DNA of 64,000 nucleotides from Hyphomicrobiales bacterium (GCA_900471525.1 UCEZ01000061.1:26854-90853); one strand, 5' to 3'. Positions 16,077-25,568 are shown, numbered from the stretch's first letter. Notes: generated by a model from the sequence alone, not told the origin. Program-made: numbers and translations.

Positions 16077-16113
16077 CGGCGCGATCCCCTAATCCTTCCG
16101 TCCGTGTGCCGGC

Positions 16114-17277
16114 TCAGGCTGCCAGCCGCATTTCTGCAAGCTTCACCCAGTAGGAAATGCCGTGCGGGATCGCCTGGTCGTTGAAGTCATAGGCCGGATT
16201 GTGCAGGCCGGCCGTATCGCCATTGCCGATGAAGATGAAGGCGCCGGGGCGGGCAAGCAGCATGTAGGAGAAATCCTCGCCGCCCATCATCGGATCGAGT
16301 TCGCCCGAAACCTGGCTTTCACCGGCAACATTGGCCGCGGCGGCCAGGGCATGCGCGGTTTCCTGGCGATGATTGACGGTGACCGGATAGTTGCGGCCGT
16401 AGGACACCCGGATCTTGGCGCCATAGGCGGAGCCGAGGCTTTCGGAAATCTGCTTGATGCGCTGTTCGGCGAGGTCGCGCACTTCCGGCATCAGCGTGCG
16501 AACGGTCCCGGCGAGCACGGCCTGTTCGGGAATGATGTTATGGGCAAAGCCGGCATTGAATTTGGTGACCGACACGACGACCGAGGCCAGTGGATCGACG
16601 GTGCGCGAGGCGATGGTCTGCAGCGCACCCACGATCTGCGAGCCGATGACGATCGGGTCTATCGTCTTGTGCGGTTGGGCCGCGTGGCCGCCGCGGCCGT
16701 CGATGGTGATGGTGAATTCGTCGGTGGAGGCCATGATCGGGCCGGTGCGGGTGCCGAACTGGCCAAGCGGCATGCCCGGCATGTTGTGCATGCCGTAGAC
16801 TTCTTCGATGGCAAACCGCTCCATCATGCCGTCCTTGACCATCTCGTTGCCGCCGCCGCCGCCTTCTTCGGCAGGCTGGAAGATCACAGCGACCGCTCCC
16901 TTGAAGTTGCGCGTTTCGGCGAGGTATTTCGCCGCACCCAGAAGCATGGCGGTGTGGCCGTCATGGCCGCAGGCGTGCATCTTGCCTGATGTCGTCGAGG
17001 CCCAGGGCTTGCCGCTGGTCTCGGTCATCGGCAGGGCGTCCATGTCGGCGCGCAGGCCGATGGTACGGCCTTCGCCCAGATTGCCCCTGATCAGGCCGAC
17101 GACGCCGGTGCGGCCAAGCCCGGTCACGATTTCGTCAACGCCGAATTCCCTCAGTTTATTTTCGACGAAAGCTGCCGTATTTTCCACGGCGAACAGGAGT
17201 TCCGGCTTCGTATGAAGGTGGCGCCGCCATTCGGTGACTTCGTTCTGGAGCTCTGCTGCGCGGTTCAGAATAGGCAT
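16114..17277 (-). CDS. M20-family amidohydrolase (hippurate hydrolase/aminoacylase type)
   Basis: 387 residues from ATG 17277 (AGGAAG five bases upstream); an ATG at 17298 would add seven residues. Metal ligands lie in MHACGHDGHT (about 100-109) and PAEEGGGGG, with the dimerisation region in DGRGGHAAQPH and the last His near GLHNPAYDFND. Family enzymes hydrolyse N-acylated or amide-linked amino acids; the substrate cannot be read from sequence. It shares an apparent operon with the downstream Lrp-type regulator. Confidence 0.92.
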   Translation of the reverse strand: MPILNRAAELQNEVTEWRRHLHTKPELLFAVENTAAFVENKLREFGVDEIVTGLGRTGVVGLIRGNLGEGRTIGLRADMDALPMTETSGKPWASTTSGKMHACGHDGHTAMLLGAAKYLAETRNFKGAVAVIFQPAEEGGGGGNEMVKDGMMERFAIEEVYGMHNMPGMPLGQFGTRTGPIMASTDEFTITIDGRGGHAAQPHKTIDPIVIGSQIVGALQTIASRTVDPLASVVVSVTKFNAGFAHNIIPEQAVLAGTVRTLMPEVRDLAEQRIKQISESLGSAYGAKIRVSYGRNYPVTVNHRQETAHALAAAANVAGESQVSGELDPMMGGEDFSYMLLARPGAFIFIGNGDTAGLHNPAYDFNDQAIPHGISYWVKLAEMRLAA

Positions 17278-17420
17278 TTTTGCTTCCTGTTGGTCCATTG
17301 CGGGGCATGGGGACGGGATTTTTGGTATCGACGCTGAAGAATGGTCTTTGCCATCACCTCGCCATATAGGTTAAATAGCCGGACGATACGAGGCAATTCC
17401 CGAAATTTCGAGGTTTGATT

Positions 17421-18539
17421 GTGGTGACAACTGGAATTTTCAACAGCGGTACGGCGAAGCTGGTGGCAGTCCTTGCGGGCGCCTGCGCTTCGGTTCTGGC
17501 GGCTACTCTCCCCAGCACCGCCAATCCGCAACTGGTTGTCGACGTCAATTCGCTGAAGGTCTATGAGCAGCGGGAAATCTATCAGAAGTGGTATCCGGCC
17601 TCGCTCACCAAGCTGATGACGGCCTATACGACCTTCCGCGCGTTGAAGTCCGGGCAACTGACACTTGAATCGCCTGTGGTGATGACGAAGAACGCTGCCG
17701 GAGAGCCGCCGAGCAAGATGTTCTACAAGCCCGGCCAGGCGCTGACGCTCGACAGCGCGCTGAAGATGATGCTGATCAAGTCTGCCAACGACATCGCGGT
17801 CGCGATCGGCGAAACCGTTGCCGGCTCCGAGTCCGCCTTCGTCAACCAGATGAACGTCGAGGCCCAGCGGATCGGCATGTCCTCCTCGCATTTCATCAAT
17901 CCCAATGGCCTGCCGGGCGCCGGGCAGTACACGACGGCGCGCGATCTTGCCGTGCTAGCGGTCACCATCAAGCGCGAGTTTCCGCAATATGCGCCCTATT
18001 TCGCCTATGAAGGCTTCACCACCGGCAAGAAGAATTATCCCAATCTCAACATGCTGATCGGCCGTTTCGACGGTGCTGACGGCATGAAAACCGGCTTCAT
18101 CTGCGCCTCCGGCTTCAACCAGGTGTCATCAGCGACGCGCAACGGCAAAGCCGTCGTCTCCGTCGTGCTAGGCGCCGACAGCCTTGGCGGCCGGGCGGAT
18201 GAATCGGCACGGCTGCTGCAACTCGGTCTGACATCGAGCGGCGCCGGCAAGCCCGGCCTCGGCCAGATCGCACCTTATGGCGAGACCCGCGATATGGTCG
18301 CCGATGTCAGCAAGGAAATCTGCAATCCGAAGGCGGCCAAGATCCGCTCGGAAAACCGCGACGAAGTCGGCCGCCAGAAACTGCAGTCGCCCTATATCCA
18401 CGAAATCAACCGGCCGCTGAACCTCGTTGCTGCAGGCCTCATTGCCGGCAGCGACGCAAAGGCGGCAGATGCGAAGGGCCAAGTGGCCGAAGGCGATGTC
18501 GCCAATGTGCCTATCCCGGTTCCTCGCCCCGTTTTCTGA
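17421..18539 (+). CDS. D-alanyl-D-alanine carboxypeptidase (S11 family, DacF/PBP5-like)
   Basis: 372 residues with an N-terminal signal/anchor region. The three active-site motifs are present: SLTK (about 61-64), SAN (about 124-126) and KTG in GMKTGFICASGF. It trims the terminal D-Ala from peptidoglycan stem peptides in the periplasm. The start is a GTG at 17421, seven bases after GAGG; TTG 17415 and GTG 17424 are alternatives. The C-terminus ends in a Pro-rich tail (VPIPVPRPVF). A CobW-type GTPase gene starts 26 bases downstream. Confidence 0.93.
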   Translation: MVTTGIFNSGTAKLVAVLAGACASVLAATLPSTANPQLVVDVNSLKVYEQREIYQKWYPASLTKLMTAYTTFRALKSGQLTLESPVVMTKNAAGEPPSKMFYKPGQALTLDSALKMMLIKSANDIAVAIGETVAGSESAFVNQMNVEAQRIGMSSSHFINPNGLPGAGQYTTARDLAVLAVTIKREFPQYAPYFAYEGFTTGKKNYPNLNMLIGRFDGADGMKTGFICASGFNQVSSATRNGKAVVSVVLGADSLGGRADESARLLQLGLTSSGAGKPGLGQIAPYGETRDMVADVSKEICNPKAAKIRSENRDEVGRQKLQSPYIHEINRPLNLVAAGLIAGSDAKAADAKGQVAEGDVANVPIPVPRPVF

Positions 18540-18565
18540 CCTCCCGCATCCCGATCGGATAAACC

Positions 18566-19741
18566 ATGAGCCCAGTTCTCAACGCCGTGCCGGTGTCGAT
18601 CCTCACCGGCTTCCTCGGTGCGGGAAAGACCTCGCTGCTCAATCGGCTACTGAAAGATCCTGATCTCACCGATACCGCCGTGATCATCAATGAATTCGGC
18701 GATGTCTCGTTGGATCATCTCCTTGTCGAGGCGTCGAGCGACGGCATCATCGAGCTGTCCGACGGCTGCCTCTGCTGCACGGTGCGCGGCGAGCTGGTCG
18801 ATACGCTGGCTGATCTCATGGACCGGATGCAGACGGGCAAGATCAGGCCGCTGAAGCGCGTCGTCATCGAGACCACCGGCCTTGCCGATCCGGCGCCGGT
18901 GCTGCAGTCGGTGCTGGGCAATCCGGTCATCGCCCAGAGCTACAGGCTCGATGGCGTCGTCACCGTCGTCGATGCGGTCAACGGGCTTTCGACACTCAAC
19001 AATCACGAGGAAGCGGTCAAGCAGGTTGCCATGGCCGACCGGCTGGTGATCAGCAAGGTTTCGCTGGTAACGCCGGATGCGGTCATCTCCCTGAAAGCCA
19101 GACTGCGCGAGCTTAATCCACGTGCAGCCATGATCGACGGCGACCTGCCGGAGGCCGGCAAGGCGGAACTCTTCCACTGTGGGCTCTACGACCCGGCGAG
19201 CAAGATCGCCGATGTTGGCCGCTGGCTTCAGGACGAGGCTGCTGCGGATCACGATCATCACCACGTTCACGACGGCCATCAGCACGATGATCACCACCAT
19301 GATGAACACTGTGACCATGACCACCATGATCACGGACACCACCATCATGACGAAAATCGGCACGGCGCGGATATCCGCTCCTTCAGCATCGTCCATGACC
19401 GGCCGATCGACCCGATGGCACTGGAGATGTTCATCGACCTGTTGCGCTCCGCCCATGGCGAAAAGCTCTTGAGGATGAAGGCGATCGTCTCCATGTCCGA
19501 CAATCCGGACCGACCGCTGATCCTGCACGGCGTGCAGACCGTGTTCCACGCGCCGCAGCGCATGGCCGCCTGGCCGGATCTATCCGACCGGCGAACCCGC
19601 ATGGTGCTGATCACCAAGGATCTGCCGGAAGCCTTCGTGCGCGATCTCTTCGACGCCTTTACCGGCAAGCCGAGCATCGATCGTCCGGATCGGCAGGCGC
19701 TGGAGGACAATCCCTTGGCTGTTCCCGGGCTCAGAATGTAG
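18566..19741 (+). CDS. CobW/COG0523-type GTPase metallochaperone with His-rich insert
   Basis: 391 residues. The P-loop GFLGAGKT is at 15-22 and the metal-binding CLCC at 68-71. The C-terminal CobW_C domain follows a strongly His/Asp-rich insert (230-267) containing 20 histidines, typical of zinc, cobalt or nickel storage and delivery. The guanine-specificity motif, usually [NS]KxD, reads SKVS (about 164-167), so its last Asp is replaced by Ser. The location between a carboxypeptidase and DUF930 does not reveal the client. No zinc-regulator (Zur) box was identified upstream. Confidence 0.92.
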   Translation: MSPVLNAVPVSILTGFLGAGKTSLLNRLLKDPDLTDTAVIINEFGDVSLDHLLVEASSDGIIELSDGCLCCTVRGELVDTLADLMDRMQTGKIRPLKRVVIETTGLADPAPVLQSVLGNPVIAQSYRLDGVVTVVDAVNGLSTLNNHEEAVKQVAMADRLVISKVSLVTPDAVISLKARLRELNPRAAMIDGDLPEAGKAELFHCGLYDPASKIADVGRWLQDEAAADHDHHHVHDGHQHDDHHHDEHCDHDHHDHGHHHHDENRHGADIRSFSIVHDRPIDPMALEMFIDLLRSAHGEKLLRMKAIVSMSDNPDRPLILHGVQTVFHAPQRMAAWPDLSDRRTRMVLITKDLPEAFVRDLFDAFTGKPSIDRPDRQALEDNPLAVPGLRM

Positions 19742-19761
19742 CTTCACCGGCAGGGGCTGGC

Positions 19762-20499
19762 ATGTTTCTCGAGACGAGCGAAGTCATCGGCAACATGCGG
19801 GCGCCGGCTTATCGGCCCAGCAGTCCAGCTTCGTGGGGTCTCGGTACCTCGCTCGGCTTCCATGTTCTGATCGGGCTTGCTCTCCTGCTTGTCGTAGCAC
19901 CGCGCCGGCAGGTCCCTCCGATGGAGGACAGCGTCACTGTCGATGTTCTGACATCGCAACAGTTCGAAGCCGCGAGAAAACCTGCGGTTGCTGAAAACCG
20001 TGCGGAGCCATTGATCGATGGATTGTCCAAGCCATCGACCGAAAATCCTGTGCCTGAGTTTGCCCGACTTCCAACGGACCAACCGCGCCCGGAAGCTGGC
20101 GGCATGATCCGGGTGACACGTCTTTTGTCGGCAAAAGTGCTGGCGGATCCGCGCAGTGCCAAGGCGCGCAAGACGCTGCAGGAACTGGCATCCTCGGAGC
20201 GCATCGTCCAGCTCTGCAACATCGAGGCGATGGAGCAGGTCCATAACTGGAAATCCGCATTCAAGCCGGATTTTCTAGTGGCCTATGCGATGGCCGATAC
20301 CAAGCTGTCCGGCGAAAAGCTGCAGGCTGACGGCGGCGCATTTCGCAGCAAGCGCCGCTGGTACAATATCGGTTTCAGCTGCGAGGTTACGCCGGATCTG
20401 ACGCAGGTTGTCTCGTTCGCCTTTGTTGTGGGCAGCGAGATTCCGAAAAGCAACTGGCAAGATCACAATCTGTCGGCGGACGATGGTCCCGCCGATTAA
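19762..20499 (+). CDS. DUF930-domain protein, membrane-anchored
   Basis: 245 residues. A basic/Pro-rich N-terminus precedes one membrane helix (about 26-46, LGTSLGFHVLIGLALLLVVA) resembling a TonB-like anchor, then a Pro-rich spacer. The C-terminal DUF930 domain (about 115-235) includes QLCNIEAMEQVHNWKSAFKPDFLVAYAM. The function is unknown; the family is nearly restricted to Rhizobiales. It begins 20 bases after the GTPase stop and is probably co-transcribed with it. Confidence 0.85.
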   Translation: MFLETSEVIGNMRAPAYRPSSPASWGLGTSLGFHVLIGLALLLVVAPRRQVPPMEDSVTVDVLTSQQFEAARKPAVAENRAEPLIDGLSKPSTENPVPEFARLPTDQPRPEAGGMIRVTRLLSAKVLADPRSAKARKTLQELASSERIVQLCNIEAMEQVHNWKSAFKPDFLVAYAMADTKLSGEKLQADGGAFRSKRRWYNIGFSCEVTPDLTQVVSFAFVVGSEIPKSNWQDHNLSADDGPAD

Positions 20500-20522
20500 A
20501 GCAGATAGTTGCTGCGAAAAGG

Positions 20523-21785
20523 TCAACCGCTGCAGGCGGCGGCTCTGGCCAGAAAAAAGGCCCTCTCGCGTTCGTTGCGGGTGAGTTCCGCCGCCCGCTC
20601 GAATTCGATCCTGGCCTCCGTCAACCGCCCAGCCCGAAAAAGGAAATCCCCCTTAGCTGCAGGCAGGGGCGCGTAGTTGCGCAATATCGCGCCCTGTTCG
20701 ATCTCGTCCAGAAGCGTCAGGCCTGCCTCAGGGCCGAAGGCCATGCTGTGGGCGATGGCGCGGTTGAGTTCGACCACCGGCGACGGCATGACCTCGCATA
20801 GCGTGTCGTAAAGCCCTGCCATCCTCTTCCAGTCCGTGTCCTCGGCCTTGCGTGCCCTTGCATGGCAGGCGGCAAGTGCTGCCTGCAGCGCGTAAGGGCC
20901 GTTGGCGCCGCCCAAGGCCTCGGCGCGCTCAAGAGCGGCAAGCCCCCGGCGGATCAGGAGCTGGTCCCAACGGGCCCGGTTCTGTTCGGTCAGCAGTATC
21001 GGCGAACCGTCCGGGGCCACGCGGGCATGGAGACGCGAGGCCTGGATTTCCATCAGCGCGAGGAGGCCGAGAACTTCGGGTTCCTCGGGCAGCAGGCCGG
21101 CGAGGATACGGCCCAGTCGCTGCGCCTCGGCACACAAGGCGGGCCGGATCAGGTCCTCTCCGGCGGTGGCCGAATAGCCCTCGTTGAAGATCAGGTAGAT
21201 GACTTCAAGAACCGAGGCGAGGCGTTCCCTTCGCTCAGGCCCACGTGGGACCGCATAGGTGAGGCCTGCATTGCCGAGCGTCTTCTTGGCCCGAACAATG
21301 CGCTGGGCGACGGTTGCCTCATTCGAGAGGAAAGCGCGGGCAATCTCGTCCGTCGTCAATCCACCGATCAGGCGAAGGGTAAGGGCTGCGCGGGCTTCCG
21401 GCGACAATATCGGGTGGCAGGCGGTAAAAATGAGGCCGAGCAATTCGTCGCCAAGGTCGTCGTCCAGTGCCGCCTCGACATCCTCGACGCTGGTATCACG
21501 CTCATCCTCCAGATCCCGACCGATCTCGGCATGTTTGCGCGCCAGCATCTTTTTGCGGCGAAACCCGTCGATGGCCCGGCGCTTGGCCGCAGCCATCAGC
21601 CAGGCACCGGGGTTTTTCGGAACCCCGGTCTTCGGCCATTCGGACAGGGCGGTCACCAGCGCGTCCTGCGCCAGCTCCTCGGCAAGGGTCACGTCGCGCA
21701 CCATTCGTGCCAGGCCCCCGATGAGCCTAGCCTGTTCGATCCGGAAAACCGTCTCGATCGCTTGATGGGTTTCGGTTGCCGCCAT
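20523..21785 (-). CDS. ECF sigma factor, ECF42 group (long form with C-terminal extension)
   Basis: 420 residues, far longer than typical ECF factors. It has sigma region 2 (LARMVRDVTLAEELAQDALVTALSEWP), region 4 (LTLRLIGGLTTDEIARAFLSNEATVAQRIVRAKKTL) and a roughly 230-residue helical, TPR-like extension (DUF6596-type). ECF42 factors have no anti-sigma partner; the extension is thought to control activity, and a DGPF/YCII protein is nearly always encoded beside them, as here (21855-22277). Order and strand suggest one operon, with the DGPF gene first. Confidence 0.92.
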   Translation of the reverse strand: MAATETHQAIETVFRIEQARLIGGLARMVRDVTLAEELAQDALVTALSEWPKTGVPKNPGAWLMAAAKRRAIDGFRRKKMLARKHAEIGRDLEDERDTSVEDVEAALDDDLGDELLGLIFTACHPILSPEARAALTLRLIGGLTTDEIARAFLSNEATVAQRIVRAKKTLGNAGLTYAVPRGPERRERLASVLEVIYLIFNEGYSATAGEDLIRPALCAEAQRLGRILAGLLPEEPEVLGLLALMEIQASRLHARVAPDGSPILLTEQNRARWDQLLIRRGLAALERAEALGGANGPYALQAALAACHARARKAEDTDWKRMAGLYDTLCEVMPSPVVELNRAIAHSMAFGPEAGLTLLDEIEQGAILRNYAPLPAAKGDFLFRAGRLTEARIEFERAAELTRNERERAFFLARAAACSG

Positions 21786-21854
21786 GCCTCCCGCTTAAGC
21801 GAGGAGCAAGGGCTACGTCAAGCAGCAGCGGCAGCTGGCGACAAAGGGTCGGCT

Positions 21855-22277
21855 TTAGCGGTTGGCGGTCTTTTCGCGCAGTCGCTCTTCCTGTTCCGCG
21901 ATCTCCGGCGTCACGGCATCGCCGAAGTCGGCTATCTCGAAGACCTGACGGATTTCGAGCTCGCTCGGCCCCGGCATCGGGTTGGGGCAGCGCTTTGCCC
22001 ACTCGACGGCCTCGGCCATGTCCTTGACCTCCCACAGCCAGAAGCCAGCGATCAGCTCGCGAGTCTCGGCGAACGGGCCATCGATGACGGTGCGGCCGGG
22101 GCCGTCGAACGCGATCCGCTTGCCCTTGACCGACGGATGCAGGCCTTCGCCGGCCATCATGATGCCGGCGTTGACCAGCTCTTCGTTGTATTTGCCCATG
22201 GCTTCCAGAAGCTCGGTCGATGGCATGATGCCTGCTTCACTGTCCTTCGTCGCCTTTACGATAACCATTACACGCAT
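21855..22277 (-). CDS. YCII/DGPF-domain protein, partner of the ECF42 sigma factor
   Basis: 140 residues, with the DGPF motif in VIDGPFAETRELIAGFWLWEVKDMAEAVEWAKRCP and the usual N-terminus MRVMVIVKATKDSEAG. The role of DGPF proteins is unknown; they are typical targets or co-operon members of ECF42 sigma factors. The gene lies 69 bases upstream of the sigma gene on the same strand. Start ATG 22277 is preceded by GGAGAAG. Confidence 0.92.
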   Translation of the reverse strand: MRVMVIVKATKDSEAGIMPSTELLEAMGKYNEELVNAGIMMAGEGLHPSVKGKRIAFDGPGRTVIDGPFAETRELIAGFWLWEVKDMAEAVEWAKRCPNPMPGPSELEIRQVFEIADFGDAVTPEIAEQEERLREKTANR

Positions 22278-22501
22278 CGTCTTCTCCTCTGATTTATGGA
22301 AGCCAGACTGGCCTTCCTGATCATACGACGAACGAGCCTTCGCGCGATCGACAGCCCGGCGAAACTTTTTGCAAAAAAAGATTTAGGTCACGATCAGCAA
22401 GCAGAACAGGGTCATGGCGGTGAAAGTCAGGTGACAGGAACGGGTTGGTGCGACGATCACAATCGAACCCAGCGTAGCTATCCGACATGCAAGCGCGGGC
22501 C

Positions 22502-22738
22502 TCATGCCCTCTTGCGGATCACGAACCTATGCCCGCCGGCCAGCGCCTCGGATTGCTCCAGGCTGTGGCCGTCTTCGTTGCAGAAGTGTGGGATGTCGAT
22601 AATGGCCAGCGGGTCGGTCGTTTCGACCGTGATCAGCGCGCCGGGGGCGAGGGTCCGCATGCGCTTGCGGGTCTTCAGGACCGGCAGGGGGCATTTCAGC
22701 CCCTTGAGATCATAGATCAGGCCATTGGTCTCAGGCAT
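22502..22738 (-). CDS. TusA/SirA-family sulfur carrier protein
   Basis: 78 residues with the family signature LKGLKCPLPVLKTRKRM. The Cys in CPLP carries persulfide sulfur in TusA proteins. Family roles include tRNA 2-thiolation relay and other sulfur transfers; mnmA is elsewhere in this window, but a direct link is not shown. The ATG (22738-22736) overlaps the TGA of the upstream L,D-transpeptidase gene by one base, so the two are translationally coupled. Confidence 0.9.
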   Translation of the reverse strand: MPETNGLIYDLKGLKCPLPVLKTRKRMRTLAPGALITVETTDPLAIIDIPHFCNEDGHSLEQSEALAGGHRFVIRKRA

Positions 22739-24411
22739 CAATTGCCCCAGATTTTCCAGAACGGGCGCTTCTTCGGCTGCTGTTCGGCAGTAATCTGAAC
22801 TGTCTCCGGCGCCGCCTCGGTCGCAGCCGTTGCTTGCGCTGCTGCTTCAGCAGGCTTTTTCGCCGTTTCGGCGGCGGCGCGCTGAGCGCTATCCGCGACT
22901 GGTTTTTGCCCGGCAGGTTGCTGAATTGCGGTGTCGGTGGGCGTTACGGCCACGGGCTGATGGTTCCGAGCATCGTCGCTGCCCTTGGCAAATAGGCTTC
23001 CCCAGAAACCCTTCCTGGCAGGTGCCGGATCGACATTCTGCTCAGCCACGGATGCAGTTTCGGGTATGGCGGCCACTTGTCTCGCCGCCTCGACCGGCTT
23101 CTGTGCCGTTTCTGCGCCAGCGGCGTGCGCAGTGGCGACTGTAGCCGGTCGCTGGACGGTATCAGCAGGCGCTACGGCAGCCGGCTCCAGCTGTTGTGCA
23201 TCATCGCCGCTTTTGGAGAACAGGCTTCCCCAGAAACCCTTCTTGGCAGTTGTCTGTTCGACCGAGGCCGTTTCCACGGGTTTTGGCAGGGGATTTTCCA
23301 CCGGGACCGGCACGCTTTTGCCGTTGCGCGTGGACTTTTCAAGTTCGGCCTTCTGGATCTCGATCGCCTTCTTGGCTTCTTCCAGCTCGGCGCGGCGGGC
23401 TTCCTGCTTTTGGAGATCGGCGACCTTCATCAGCTTGCCGGCATCGAGCGAAGTCCCGGTCGGCGCATAGGCCAGTTCCTTGCCGACGCGCTGCTTGGCA
23501 ACGATCGCCTTGCGCTCGGCCTCAGTGGGTTCGTACCAGACCATGCCGTCGAGCTTCTTGATCGCCTGGGCGTATTCCTCATTGTATTTCTTGTTGTAGG
23601 CCGCGAGTGCTCCCTGCATGACCGCAGGAGTCGACATCGCCGGGCATTGGCCGGTCGGGCTGAACTTGCCGTCCGTCTGCTGGTTGAAGACGTACTTCTT
23701 CTCGCAGATGTTCACTTCAGGCGGACGCTTGGTGATCTCGAACTGGTCGTAGCCGGGCTTCAGCATGTTCCAGAAGTCGATGTTGGGGCTGTTGCGGTGA
23801 CGCGCCATGTTTTCCGCCGTCATGCGGAAGGGCAGGGCCTGCAGCTGGATCGCCTGCTGGCCACCCTTGTAGGCGTCACGAGAAAGCGCGAAGATTTCCT
23901 GCATCTGCTCGTCGGTCATCGAGTAGCAGCCGGACGACGAGCAGGCGCCGTGGATCATCAGGTTCGAGCCGTAGCGGCCGTTGGCCTGGTCGAAGCGATT
24001 GGGATAGCCGGTGTTGATCGCCAGATAATAGCTGGAGTTCGGGTTCATCTGGCCCGGCGAGATCGGATAGAAGCCTTCCGGTGCCTGCCGATCGCCTTCC
24101 TTCACCTTGGGGCCGAGTTTGCCCGACCAGGCGCAGATCTTGTACTGGCGCAGCATCTCGAAGCGATTGGAAGCGTTGGCCTTCCAGACCTCGAGCACGC
24201 CTTCCTCTTTGAAGATGCGCAGCATGATCGGCGATTCCTTCGCCATGCTCATCGCCTGCATCTTCTGGACGATCTTGCCGGAAAGCTGGTAGTTGACCTT
24301 GCTGGAGACCTTCTTGAGGTCGACATCGACCGTATCCATCGCCTCATTGGCGGTGCAGCCGGCAAGCAGCACGGCGACGGCGGCGGTGGCAACAAGATGT
24401 GTCAAACGCAT
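22738..24411 (-). CDS. L,D-transpeptidase (YkuD/YafK-like) lipoprotein with repeat-bearing tail
   Basis: 557 residues from ATG 24411. The N-terminal lipoprotein signal has lipobox LLAGC (Cys19). The YkuD catalytic motif is HGACSSSGCYSMTD, with His154 and Cys162. Such enzymes form or cut 3-3 peptidoglycan crosslinks or attach proteins to peptidoglycan, which matters in Rhizobiales, where L,D-crosslinks dominate polar growth. A charged coiled-coil-like stretch (about 330-365) leads to a low-complexity Pro/Ala tail holding two near-identical blocks (KKGFWGSLFSKSGDDA near 390 and RKGFWGSLFAKGSDDA near 466) and a third shortened KKRPFWKIW at the C-terminus. Confidence 0.88.
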   Translation of the reverse strand: MRLTHLVATAAVAVLLAGCTANEAMDTVDVDLKKVSSKVNYQLSGKIVQKMQAMSMAKESPIMLRIFKEEGVLEVWKANASNRFEMLRQYKICAWSGKLGPKVKEGDRQAPEGFYPISPGQMNPNSSYYLAINTGYPNRFDQANGRYGSNLMIHGACSSSGCYSMTDEQMQEIFALSRDAYKGGQQAIQLQALPFRMTAENMARHRNSPNIDFWNMLKPGYDQFEITKRPPEVNICEKKYVFNQQTDGKFSPTGQCPAMSTPAVMQGALAAYNKKYNEEYAQAIKKLDGMVWYEPTEAERKAIVAKQRVGKELAYAPTGTSLDAGKLMKVADLQKQEARRAELEEAKKAIEIQKAELEKSTRNGKSVPVPVENPLPKPVETASVEQTTAKKGFWGSLFSKSGDDAQQLEPAAVAPADTVQRPATVATAHAAGAETAQKPVEAARQVAAIPETASVAEQNVDPAPARKGFWGSLFAKGSDDARNHQPVAVTPTDTAIQQPAGQKPVADSAQRAAAETAKKPAEAAAQATAATEAAPETVQITAEQQPKKRPFWKIWGN

Positions 24412-24614
24412 CGGCAAAGGCCCATTGAGAAAATTACTAAGCGTGACGCTCCCATGCAGGCGGACCACAGGGAATCAATACGTCGTTATACTTCACAAAA
24501 TCTTAACCTTGCAGGCCCGCCTTACGCCAACCGTTCCTGAGCGCAGGAATATGGCCAAGGTTGGACCGAGCGTTCCGTTTATCTTGCAAACCCGATCGAT
24601 TCCAGCAAATGTGA

Positions 24615-25568
24615 TTAAAGCTGGCGCCCGATGGCCAGATATTTCTGCCGCCGATCAGAGCGCAACTGGTCGCCGGTGCGGCCGGACAGTTCCTTCAGCG
24701 CGTCGGCGATCACGGTGCCGGTCTTCTCGATCACGGCATCCGGATCGCGGTGGGCACCGCCCACCGGCTCGCCGATGATGCCGTCGATGATCCCCAGCGA
24801 CTTCAGGTCTTCGGCGGTGATCTTCATGTTGGTCGCCGCTTCCTTGGCGCGGGTCGAGTCGCGCCAGAGGATGGAGGCAGCGCCTTCCGGCGAGATCACG
24901 CTGTAGATCGAATGCTCGAGCATGTAGACGCGGTTGCCGGTTGCGATCGCGATCGCGCCGCCCGAACCGCCTTCGCCGACGACGACGGAGACGATCGGGA
25001 CCCGCATGTTAAGGCACATTTCCGTCGAGCGGGCGATGGCTTCCGCCTGGCCGCGTTCCTCGGCGCCGATGCCGGGATAGGCGCCCGCAGTGTCGATCAG
25101 CGTGATCAGCGGTAGGCCGAAGCGGTCGGCCATCTCCATGACGCGGATCGCCTTGCGGTAGCCTTCGGGACGGGCGCTGCCGAAATTGTGCTTGATGCGC
25201 GACTTGGTGTCGTTGCCCTTTTCCTGGCCGATGACGGCGACGGGCGTGCCGCGGAAGCGTGCGAGACCGGCCTGGATCGCCTCGTCATTGGCAAACTTGC
25301 GGTCGCCGGCGAGCGGGGTGAATTCGGTGAACAGGCTGGCGGCATATTCCTGGAAGTGCGGGCGCTGCGGATGGCGCGCGACCTGGGTCTTCTGCCAGGG
25401 GTTCAGCTTGGAATAGATTTCGGCCATCGCTTCGCGGGCGCGCACTTCAAGGCGCTCGACTTCGTCTGCCGTGTCGATGCTCTCATCTTCGCTGGCAATC
25501 TTCTTCAGCTCGTGAATCTTGCCTTCGAGATCGGAGATGGGTTTTTCGAAATCGAGATAATTGTGCAT
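24615..25568 (-). CDS. accA: Acetyl-CoA carboxylase carboxyltransferase subunit alpha
   Basis: 317 residues, full length. The N-terminal ACCA helix region (YLDFEKPISDLEGKIHEL) is followed by the crotonase-fold core with GQEKGNDTKSRIKHNFGSARPEGYRKA, TLIDTAGAYPGIGAEERGQ and VGEGGSGGAIAIATGNRVYMLEHSIYSVISPEG. It transfers carboxylate from carboxybiotin to acetyl-CoA with AccD, the first step of fatty acid synthesis. It is downstream of xerD on the same strand, 77 bases apart. Confidence 0.98.
   Translation of the reverse strand: MHNYLDFEKPISDLEGKIHELKKIASEDESIDTADEVERLEVRAREAMAEIYSKLNPWQKTQVARHPQRPHFQEYAASLFTEFTPLAGDRKFANDEAIQAGLARFRGTPVAVIGQEKGNDTKSRIKHNFGSARPEGYRKAIRVMEMADRFGLPLITLIDTAGAYPGIGAEERGQAEAIARSTEMCLNMRVPIVSVVVGEGGSGGAIAIATGNRVYMLEHSIYSVISPEGAASILWRDSTRAKEAATNMKITAEDLKSLGIIDGIIGEPVGGAHRDPDAVIEKTGTVIADALKELSGRTGDQLRSDRRQKYLAIGRQL

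Noticed and set aside
23077..24540. A 487-residue plus-strand open frame
   Set aside because: Antisense shadow of the L,D-transpeptidase gene; starts and composition do not fit a real gene.
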